DNA from: Rhodococcus sp. HNM0569
Lineage (GTDB): Bacteria; Actinomycetota; Actinomycetes; Mycobacteriales; Mycobacteriaceae
NCBI RefSeq assembly: GCF_012726205.1
Contig: NZ_JAASAE010000002.1
Coordinates: 186,001 to 250,000, forward strand
DNA: 64,000 bases
Direction: 5' to 3'
The position numbers and the translations under genes are program-made. The notes beneath the pieces were generated by a model. That model was not told the DNA's origin, did not search any database, and saw nothing but the letters and a program-made list of their open reading frames with translations. Of this stretch, positions 57,440-64,000 are shown one piece after another. Position 1 is the first letter of the stretch; the number at the start of each line of letters is the position of its first letter.

Positions 57440-58337
57440 AGCCCGGTCCTTCAGGGCCGGGTTGGTGCCTCAATCATGTCGGTGGTAGTGGCTATGGTCC
57501 TGCTGTGCAGCTTCGGTATCAGTACCGTGTCTATCCGACGCCCGGCCAGCAGAACGCGCTGGCTCGGTCGTTCGGATGTGCGCGGGTGGTATTCAACGAT
57601 GCACTGCGTGCCCGCCAGGACGCGTTCGCCGCTGGGATGAAGATCAGCGACACCGAGGTTCAGAAGCGGGTCGTCACCAACGCCAAGAACAGCCCGAACG
57701 CGAATGGCTCGCCGACGTGGCGTCGGTGGCACTGGTGCAGTCGGTGCGCGACTCGGCGACGGCCTGCAAGAACTGGTTCGCTTCCCTGTCCGGGAAGCGG
57801 AAGGGACGCAAACTCGGCCCTCCGCGATTCAAGTCCCGCAAGGACAACCGGCAGGCGATCCGGCTCACCCGCAACGGCTTCTCGATCCGCCGGAACCGGA
57901 AGCTCTACATCGCGAAGATCGGCGAGCTGAAGGTGGCGTGGTCGAGGGATCTGCCGTCGGTGCCGTCGTCGGTGACGATCATCAAGGACTCTGCGGGCCG
58001 GTCTTTCGCCTCGTTCGTCGTCGAGGTCGACCAGGCTCCACTGGCGGAGGTCGATGTCGAGGTCGGTATCGACTTGGGGCTCGCCACGTTCGCCGTCTTC
58101 TCGGACGGGAGGGTCGTCGAGTCGCCGAGGTTTCTGCGGCGTGCGGAGCGCACGCTCCGCAAGGCGCAGCAGAACCTTTCCCGCAAGGAGAAGGGCAGCA
58201 GGAATCGGGCCAAGGCCCGGTGGAAGGTCGCTCGGGCACACGCCCGGGTTGCCGATTCGCGTCGCAACTTCGTGCACCAGCAGTCCACGGCGATCATCCG
58301 CGACAACCATGCGGTGTATGTCGAGGACCTGGTGTAG
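57440..58337 (+). mobile_element. Decayed IS200/IS605-type TnpB element
   Basis: The left side shows a hairpin CCCGG-N10-CCGGG with a TCCTTCAGGG loop (57442-57461), a form common at IS605-group ends, 40 bp before the tnpB start. The right end is not recognised, because the tnpB frame stops early and the usual 3' end and RNA region are missing or unrecognisable. No tnpA is present. It marks the border between the conserved block and the arsenic island. Confidence 0.75.
57505..58337 (+). pseudogene. tnpB: tnpB, frameshifted and C-terminally truncated
   Basis: GTG 57505 opens a TnpB N terminus (QLRYQYRVYPTPGQQNALARSFGCARVVFNDAL). Near 57680-57700 the homology moves to another frame, as if 1 bp were lost, and goes on with EREWLADVASVALVQSVRD through GIDLGLATFAVFSDGR, which has the first RuvC aspartate. 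It ends at VYVEDLV and a TAG, just after the second acidic residue. The zinc finger and third catalytic Asp are absent. The protein cannot be an active RNA-guided nuclease. Programmed frameshifting was considered, but no slippery site is evident. Confidence 0.88.
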
Positions 58338-58517
58338 GTTCCCGCCGGAGGTGTCAGTAGTGCGGCGCACGGGCCTGCGGCTTTCCAATTTCGTGTCAGT
58401 CAGGGATTCTCACGATCTTGTCGGAATCCTCAGGCATCCCGGACGATGTTTCGGTCCTGTGCCCAAGCCGCGAGAACCGAATCGAAGAGTCTGCTGCCTC
58501 GAAGCCTGAGTTCTGAC

Positions 58518-59057
58518 TCAATGCGGACGATCGAGAGTGAGCTGTCGTTCGTGGAAATCGAAATGTCTGACGGGATATCGGTACAGCTCACCAATGGTCA
58601 TGTAATCGGTGAAGAACGGGTCCCAGCGCACCGGGAAGAACATTCCCCGTCCCAACGCCTGCTCCGATTCGCGTTGCAGTCGGCGGCTCAGCGCACCGAT
58701 GACCCGGTCGGCTTTCGTGCCCATCCGGTTCCGGTCAAACACCAGGGCTGCAGCGCATGAACCGTAGTAATTCACCACGTCAAAAGGCCGCGTACCGGCA
58801 TCGAGGACCTGGGCGAATCGACGCTCCACTCCGGCGGGCAGCCGGCTGACCATCCGCACCAAGGGCAGCAGCGCCGCCACCACCATGTACCCGAAGACCA
58901 TGTGGAACAACAGTTGCTCGTTGGTCCACCGCGTCCCCGCCGATCGACTCCGCAACGAGGTGTCGGAAGCGTCGGCGAGGAGCCGGTGCAGATGCACACG
59001 GGTGCGTTCGAGCTCGCCGGCGATAGCGGCCCTGTCCACCCGCTCGGAATGGCCCAT
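58518..59057 (-). CDS. DinB/mycothiol-transferase-like protein
   Basis: Protein of 179 residues from ATG 59057 (MGHSERVDRA); a start at 59135 would add 26 residues. It shows a DinB-like opening: LERTRVHLHRLLADASDTSLRSRSAGTRWTNEQLLFHMVFGY, where the first conserved His is in LLFHM, and a C-terminal RHFDFHERQ with further His. These three would bind a metal. The 3' part lies in DNA of lower GC than its surroundings. The gap from 58338 to 58517 shows nothing else. Function unknown; thiol transfer is one possibility. Confidence 0.75.
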   Translation of the reverse strand: MGHSERVDRAAIAGELERTRVHLHRLLADASDTSLRSRSAGTRWTNEQLLFHMVFGYMVVAALLPLVRMVSRLPAGVERRFAQVLDAGTRPFDVVNYYGSCAAALVFDRNRMGTKADRVIGALSRRLQRESEQALGRGMFFPVRWDPFFTDYMTIGELYRYPVRHFDFHERQLTLDRPH

Positions 59058-59300
59058 GATCCACCACCTGTCCAGGGAGCCGACGGCACTCGATGGCCGT
59101 CGATACCAGACTTCCCCCTCCCGGGCGGCCTCCACAACTGCCGGCCGAATTCAGTCTCATGTCGCGAATCGATATAGCGCCCCCGTCGACCCTCGGATGC
59201 CACGTCGGACGTACCTGCCGCAGTGGCGCGGCGCGGATCGCCGTGTCGTGACCGCCGGACGGCTGGCGTAACAGCAGCAGCGCGGGATGACGTGCGCCGC

Positions 59301-59483
59301 TCAGAGATCGAACAGCGAGAATTGGTCCTTCTGTGCTCGAGTCTCGGAGTCGGCGAGGTATCGGTCGGCCATGGCCCGGGCGACGGTTTCGTCGCAGCCG
59401 AGCTCGGCGGCGACTTCACTCCAGTCGTGTCCGTTGTGCTGGAGTTGCCACGCCAGCTGGTGCAACTGTTCGTCCATGTCCAT
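59301..59483 (-). CDS. Small helix-turn-helix-like protein
   Basis: Protein of 60 residues from ATG 59483 with GGGAG 8 bp upstream; an ATG at 59540 would make 79 residues but has no ribosome site. The sequence HDWSEVAAELGCDETVARAMADRYLADSE reads like a short helix-turn-helix. The acidic start MDMDEQLHQLAWQL is amphipathic. I do not recognise a family. The gap 59058-59300 before it shows nothing else. Confidence 0.6.
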   Translation of the reverse strand: MDMDEQLHQLAWQLQHNGHDWSEVAAELGCDETVARAMADRYLADSETRAQKDQFSLFDL

Positions 59484-59710
59484 CAGCGCCGCTCCCGCGG
59501 TCGTGTCGGCCGGAACCCGTTCGACGACGCGGGTTCTCATTGAGACAGATGGTAAACGCGGATGCGGGCATGCGGCGGCAGACATGCCGCCCACCGTCTC
59601 GAATCGGCGACGGATCGCACGAGAGATAGGTAAACCCGCCCCCGAGGGGACGGGCGGTGTGCCGTCCATGGTGTCACCGTTTCCGTGAACATCTATGGAC
59701 GCAGCGCCGG

Positions 59711-60787
59711 TCAGGGACGGATAGGCAGTGCGCGGCGGGACCGGGCGGCGGCGACCACACGATCGGCGACCCGGCCGGCGTCGCGGCCGACCCCGCGCAA
59801 CGACGCCGACGACAGGCTGCGCTGCCATTCGAGACCGACATACCCCAGCCCCAGATGAGTGGTGGAGAGACCCTGCCGGTGCCGGGGCCGGCCCGTCTCG
59901 TCGAGAGCGCCGAGACCGGTCAGATAGGGCAGGTGCGGGCGATAACCGGTACCCAACAGCACGGTGTCGGCGGTGGTGGCGGCGCCGTCGGGCCAGAACA
60001 CCCGGCGGTCGTCGAGGCCGGTGAACAGCGGCCGCGGCTGCGGGTTGCCGCTGGCCAGGGCACGCCGGTAGCGGCCGGTATCGAGGACCTGCTGGGTCGG
60101 CGACGCAGGCAGCCACGGCCCCAAGGGGGCGCGGTCGACTCCGGTGACCGTGAGCCAGAAGTGCACATCACGGCCGAAGATCCGCTGCGGCAGGAACTTC
60201 GGCGGTCGGCGGCTGGCCAGAGTCACAGTAGCGACCTCGGCGAGTTCGGTGGCGATCTGCACCGCCGAGTTACCGGCACCGACCACCACCACGTTCTGGC
60301 CCGTGAGTGCAGCGGGGTCGCGGTAGTCGCCGGTGTGCAGCACCGTGCCGCCGAACGTGTCCAGCCCCGGCAGCGGTGGGATATTCGGGGACCCGAGATA
60401 GCCGGTGGCCGCGATCAGAATCGGCGCGGTGACACTGCCGCCGACAGCGGTGTGGGCGGTGTAGACGCCCCGCTCGCAGGTGACGGTCTCGACGCGGGAG
60501 CCGGTCACAATGTCGACGTCGAGTCCGGCGGCGTAGCGGCGCAGATACTCGATCACCTCGTCGCGCCGCGGATAGCGGTCCGGGGCGCCCGGAAACGCCA
60601 GGCCGGGCAGGGCGCTGTATTTCGCCGGGGAGAACAGGGTCAGGCTGTCGTAGTAGTGCGGCCAGGCCCCGACCGGCTCGTCGCCGGCTTCGAGCAGCCC
60701 GGTGCGCAGGCCGCGAGCAGACAGGGCGTGGGCGGCGGCGAGGCCGGACTGGCCACCGCCGACGACGAGAGCGTCATAGTCGGTCAT
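59711..60787 (-). CDS. arsO: ArsO-like FAD/NADPH monooxygenase
   Basis: Protein of 358 residues from ATG 60787, coupled to the MFS gene by ATGA. Two Rossmann motifs: FAD-binding VVGGGQSGLAAAHAL near the N terminus and NADPH-binding VVVGAGNSAVQIATEL near 170. The middle has GYLGSPNIPPLPG and the end GLGYVGLEWQRSLSSASLRG, common in flavin monooxygenases of ars operons (ArsO). Its exact reaction is not settled. It is the last gene of a three-gene unit on the minus strand. Confidence 0.82.
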   Translation of the reverse strand: MTDYDALVVGGGQSGLAAAHALSARGLRTGLLEAGDEPVGAWPHYYDSLTLFSPAKYSALPGLAFPGAPDRYPRRDEVIEYLRRYAAGLDVDIVTGSRVETVTCERGVYTAHTAVGGSVTAPILIAATGYLGSPNIPPLPGLDTFGGTVLHTGDYRDPAALTGQNVVVVGAGNSAVQIATELAEVATVTLASRRPPKFLPQRIFGRDVHFWLTVTGVDRAPLGPWLPASPTQQVLDTGRYRRALASGNPQPRPLFTGLDDRRVFWPDGAATTADTVLLGTGYRPHLPYLTGLGALDETGRPRHRQGLSTTHLGLGYVGLEWQRSLSSASLRGVGRDAGRVADRVVAAARSRRALPIRP

Positions 60788-62018
60788 GGTGTTCCTTCGA
60801 GGGTGTCGGTGGGGGTCAGCCGCGGCACGGACGCGATCGCCAGGAGTGCGGCGAGCGCGGCGACGACCGCGAGGACGAGGTAGGCGGTGGCGTAGCTGCC
60901 GGTCGCGCCGGCCAGGGCGGTTCCCGCCCACGGCGCCAACGCCATGACCAGGACGATCGGGGCGGACATCAGCCCGCCGAGGCGCCCGTAGTGGGTCGAG
61001 CCCCACCGGTCGGTGATGGCGGTGGCCTGGATCAAGGTGAACAATCCGCGCACCAGTCCCGCGCCGATCGCCGCGCCGATCAACGCCGCGGCCGTGGTCA
61101 CCGCCCCGAGCAGCGCGGTGGTTGCCGCGGTGCCGGCCAGGATCACCACGATGCGGCTGCGGACGCTGGTACGGGCGACCAGGGTCAGATAGCCGAGGCG
61201 GCCGAGGACCTGTCCGGCGCCGCCGAGCCCGAGCGTCACCGCCGCCACCGACGGGGAGAAGCCCTGTTCGAGCAGCAACGGCACCAGATTGAAGACCCGG
61301 CGAAGGCGGTGAACGCACCGAGAGCCGACGCGCCCACCAGTGCGAGGAACGCGGGGCTGCGGGCGATCTCCCGGTGCCCCAGGGCCGCGCCGTTCGCCGG
61401 TGGGGTCGCGGCGGGCCAGGATCCGCATAGTCCCCACCAGTGTCCGGGGATGGTGATCGCGGCGAGGATCGCCGCGAGGATCAGGTAGGTGGTGCGCCAG
61501 TCCGACTGCTGATCCACTGCGGAGGTCAACGGGGCGAAGATGGTGCTGGCCAGGCCCGCGGCGAGGGTCAGGATCATCAGGGCGTGCACGGAGCGGTCGC
61601 CGTACCAGCGGGTCAGCGCGGCGAACGCCGGTGGGTAGAGCACCGCGCCCATCGCGGTGCCGGCCAGCAGCCACCCGGCGTAGAACACCGGCAGCGTGGG
61701 GGCGAGCGCGATCAGGACCAGCGCGGGGACGGCGAGGACCGAGCCGGCGGTCATGATCGTGCGCGGTCCGACCCGGTCGAGGATGCGCCCGACCGGGATA
61801 CCCGCGAGCGCGGTGGCGAGCTGACCGAGCGAGAACGCCGCGGTGATCGCCGTGGGCGACCAGCCGGTCTCGGCAGAGATCGAGACCGACAGGACCGGGA
61901 ACGCGTAGTACAGGATGCCCCAGCTGGTGATCTCGGTCAGGCACAGCACCGCCAGCACCCGCCGCAGCCCGGCCCCGGTGAGGGCACCGGGCTGCGGGCG
62001 GATCGAGGTGTCGGTCAC
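60784..62018 (-). pseudogene. MFS transporter of the arsenic island, frameshifted
   Basis: GTG 62018 opens a 12-helix MFS carrier (VTDTSIRPQPGALTG, then helices from LAVLCLTEITSWGILYYAF). The frame breaks at about 61296 within a run of three C/G: adding one G would restore FAGVFNLVPLLLEQGF and continue to the stop at 60784. Both halves match one family, so this is a single-base deletion or a sequencing error. If repaired it would have about 411 residues. It overlaps the arsO-like gene and follows the next flavoprotein by 5 bp. Its likely job is export of an arsenical. Confidence 0.85.
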
Positions 62019-62023
62019 CGGCG

Positions 62024-63364
62024 TTATCCGCCGGCGCGGGCGGAGAGGGTGACCAACGCCGGCTCCGCGGGGCCGCAGCACCCACCCGCGTCGGCGGTGT
62101 CGGCGGCGGGGTCGTCGAACACTCCGGCGCCGCCGCACACTCCGGTCTCGGGCAGGGTCAGCTCGACGCGGGCGGCGGCATCATGATCACCGGCGAGGGC
62201 GGCGGCGATGCTGCGGACCTGCTCGTAGCCGGTCATCGCCAGGAACGTCGGGGCCCGACCGTAGCTCTTCATCCCGACCACATAGAAGCCGGGTTCGGGG
62301 TGGGTGAGCTCGGCGACGCCGTGCGGGTAGACGGTGCCACAGGAGTGCACGTTCGGGTCGATCAGCGGGGCGAGTGCGGTCGGGGCCTGCAGCACCGGGT
62401 CGAGGTCGAGACGGATTTCCGAGAGCCACGACAGGTCCGGCCGGAAGCCGGTCGAGGCGATGACCTCGTCGACCGCCTCGAGGCGGGCGCCGGTATCGGA
62501 CACCATGACGACCTGACCGTCGGTGGCGGGTTCGACGGCGGCGGTGCGGAACCCGGTGACCACGGTGAGCAGCCCGTCGTCGACGGCCTTCTTGGCGCGC
62601 AGTCCCAGGGCGCCGCGGGCGGGCAGCTGGTCGTCCTGGCCGCCGCCGAACGCGGCGCCGACCTCGCCGCGGCGCACCGCCCAGGTCAGGCGGGTGCCGG
62701 GGTCGGTGCGGGTGAGCTCTGCCAGCGCCACGATTGCGTTGAGTGCCGAGTGGCCGCTGCCGGCGATGACGGTGTGCCGTCCGGCGTAGCGGGTGCGCAC
62801 CGCGTCGTCGTCCAGGTCGGGGACGCGGTAGGTGATCTTCTCGGCTGCGGCGCGTTCACCGAGGGCGGGCAGGCCTTCGCCGCCGAGCGGGTTGGGGGTG
62901 GCCCAGGTGCCGGAGGCGTCGAGGACGGCGCGGGCGAGCAGGCGGGTTTCGGTGCCGTCGCGGTGGCGGAGGTGCACCGACAGGGGTTCGGTGTCGCGGC
63001 CGGCGTCGACGATGCGGTCGCGGCCGCGGCGGGCGATGCCGACGACCTCGTGGTCGAGGCGGACTGCGTCGCCGAGGGCATCCGCCAGTGGGGTCAGGTA
63101 CTGCCCGGTCCAGTCTTGGCCGGTGGGGTAGGCGTCGTCGTCGGGGGCGGTCCAGCCGGTGGTGTCGAGGAGGCGGCGGGCGGCGGGGTCGATCAGTTCG
63201 GCCCAGCGGGAGAAGGTGCGGACGTTGTGCCACTGTGCGACGGCGGCTCCGGCGAGGTTGCCGCGTTCGAGTACCAGCGGTTCGAGTCCGCGTTCGCGTA
63301 GGTGGGCGGCGGCGGACAGGCCGATCGGTCCGGCTCCGATGACGACGATGGGCAACTCGCTCAT
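62024..63364 (-). CDS. FAD/NAD(P)-dependent oxidoreductase with Cys-rich tail
   Basis: Protein of 446 residues from ATG 63364 (AAGGA 7 bp upstream). FAD motif VVIGAGPIGLSAAAHLRERG, NADP-like motif VIAGSGHSALNAIVAL near 205, and ATG-like IASTGFRPDLSW. The last 40 residues are set apart: GVCGG, then GGCCGPAEPALV, giving three Cys in a short acidic tail. It is first of the minus-strand ars unit and divergent from the ArsR-ArsN gene. The Cys tail may bind arsenite or metal; that is inference. The family often lies in actinobacterial ars loci. Confidence 0.87.
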   Translation of the reverse strand: MSELPIVVIGAGPIGLSAAAHLRERGLEPLVLERGNLAGAAVAQWHNVRTFSRWAELIDPAARRLLDTTGWTAPDDDAYPTGQDWTGQYLTPLADALGDAVRLDHEVVGIARRGRDRIVDAGRDTEPLSVHLRHRDGTETRLLARAVLDASGTWATPNPLGGEGLPALGERAAAEKITYRVPDLDDDAVRTRYAGRHTVIAGSGHSALNAIVALAELTRTDPGTRLTWAVRRGEVGAAFGGGQDDQLPARGALGLRAKKAVDDGLLTVVTGFRTAAVEPATDGQVVMVSDTGARLEAVDEVIASTGFRPDLSWLSEIRLDLDPVLQAPTALAPLIDPNVHSCGTVYPHGVAELTHPEPGFYVVGMKSYGRAPTFLAMTGYEQVRSIAAALAGDHDAAARVELTLPETGVCGGAGVFDDPAADTADAGGCCGPAEPALVTLSARAGG

Positions 63365-63376
63365 GACAGATCCTTT

Positions 63377-63453
63377 CATCGATGGGTATCGATCTAAGCT
63401 GCTGTCAGAGTATCGACGGGCATCGATGTATGCAACCATCGATGCCGATCGAT
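63377..63453. promoter_or_regulatory. Three ArsR-type operators in the divergent ars promoter
   Basis: Near-identical 17-mers lie at 63377-63393 (CATCGATGGGTATCGAT), 63411-63427 (TATCGACGGGCATCGAT) and 63437-63453 (CATCGATGCCGATCGAT). Each is an ATCGA-N6/7-TCGAT inverted repeat, the form bound by ArsR/SmtB regulators. They span the 100-bp gap between the flavoprotein and arsR genes. Confidence 0.85.
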
Positions 63454-63464
63454 ACAGTGGGGGT

Positions 63465-64000
63465 ATGACAGCACTCGGCCTACCGATCACGGTGACCCCC
63501 GGCGCGGAGGTGGACCTCGACGCCCTGAGCCCGCAGGACGCGGCCACCTACGCCGGATGGTTCGCCTGCCTGGCCGAACCCACGCGGGTGCGGCTGCTGC
63601 ACCACGTCGCCGCCCATCCGTCCGGCATCACCGTCGGCGAGCTCGCCGACAGACTCGGAATCGGCCAGCCCACCATCTCCCATCACGTCCGCAAACTCGC
63701 CGACGTCGGCTTCGTCACCACCGGCAAACACGGCACCAGCACCGTGGTGCGGGTCAACCCGAGCTGCTGCAGCGACCTGCCCAGTGCCGCCGACGCGGTC
63801 ATGGGGGTGCTCACCGCCCGCCCGTGCTGCCCCGAGGATGTCCCGGCCGACGTGGCCGTGCGCCCACTCGCAGGCGGTGACTGGGAGGCGGTGCGCCGCA
63901 TCTACGCCGACGGCATCGCCACCGGCGCCGCGACGTTCACCACCGAGGTCCCCAGCCGCGACCACCTCGAGAGCCAGTGGTTGCCCGAGCATCGCTGGGT
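63465..64000 (+). CDS. ArsR regulator fused to ArsN-like GNAT acetyltransferase (partial)
   Basis: ATG 63465, open to the end of the window (178 residues seen). The N-terminal half is an ArsR/SmtB winged helix: FACLAEPTRVRLLHHV and IGQPTISHHVRKLADVG. Two Cys pairs follow, PSCCSDL and RPCCPEDV, which could bind arsenite. From about residue 130 a GNAT domain begins (VRPLAGGDWEAVRRIYADGIATGAATFTTEVP), the ArsN/phosphinothricin-acetyltransferase kind. The fusion joins sensing with a resistance enzyme. The acetyl-CoA site and C terminus lie beyond the window. Confidence 0.9.
   Translation, partial: MTALGLPITVTPGAEVDLDALSPQDAATYAGWFACLAEPTRVRLLHHVAAHPSGITVGELADRLGIGQPTISHHVRKLADVGFVTTGKHGTSTVVRVNPSCCSDLPSAADAVMGVLTARPCCPEDVPADVAVRPLAGGDWEAVRRIYADGIATGAATFTTEVPSRDHLESQWLPEHRW

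Noticed and set aside
57660-57720. Programmed frameshift in tnpB
   Set aside because: No slippery heptamer is visible and the protein also lacks its C terminus, so decay is simpler.

Overview
The window is a high-GC, gene-dense actinobacterial chromosome segment. Many genes start with GTG or TTG, and stops and starts often overlap (ATGA, GTGA, TTGA). From about 1 to 57.4 kb the gene content follows the Mycobacterium tuberculosis block from guaA to amiA1: guaA, imuA'-imuB, acrA1-type reductase, dnaE2, spoU/trmL, folD, metX-metY, icd, trpS, yhjD, dacB, sdhCDAB, cdd-deoA-add, upp, pmmB, deoD, amiB1-amiA1. This synteny comes from memory, not from a search. With the LexA boxes of mycobacterial type, the R2lox enzyme and the small type VII-like cassette, it points to a mycolic-acid actinomycete (Mycobacteriales), most likely Rhodococcus or a close relative.

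Layout. 1-7 kb: tail of a GMC oxidoreductase, guaA, an EsrISR/LiaFSR-like envelope-stress system (PspC/LiaF-like membrane protein, PspC-sensor kinase, LuxR regulator) and a membrane-anchored Ser/Thr kinase. 7-13 kb: SOS-controlled imuA'-imuB, a hydrolase, R2lox and small proteins. 13-21 kb: fused fatty-acyl reductase, MMPL transporter, FhuF-like iron-sulfur protein, ScbR/TetR regulator and FdhF-like molybdoenzyme. 21-25 kb: SOS-controlled dnaE2, so the whole ImuA'-ImuB-DnaE2 mutasome lies in one window. 25-30 kb: rhodanese, TDT transporter with divergent LysR regulator, trmL, pentapeptide protein, folD. 30-34 kb: metY-metX behind a SAM-IV riboswitch and a three-cysteine upstream ORF, then icd. 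34-44 kb: DUF427, MFS, exonuclease III, trpS, BrkB/YhjD, D,D-carboxypeptidase and sdhCDAB. 44-57 kb: nucleoside salvage genes (cdd, deoA, add, upp, pmmB, deoD) surrounding a four-gene T7SS-like cassette, then two M20 amidohydrolases.

The last 6.5 kb differ: a decayed TnpB element, a lower-GC stretch, and an arsenic-type island (ArsO-like flavoprotein, frameshifted MFS carrier, a second flavoprotein with a Cys-rich tail, and a divergent ArsR-ArsN fusion that runs off the window). Three near-identical 17-bp operators sit in the divergent promoter.

The most interesting element is the metYX leader. It places a SAM aptamer, a Shine-Dalgarno-preceded MCCCRG reading frame and a long hairpin in series, which suggests combined sensing of SAM and cysteine. 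I saw no tRNA, rRNA or CRISPR array.
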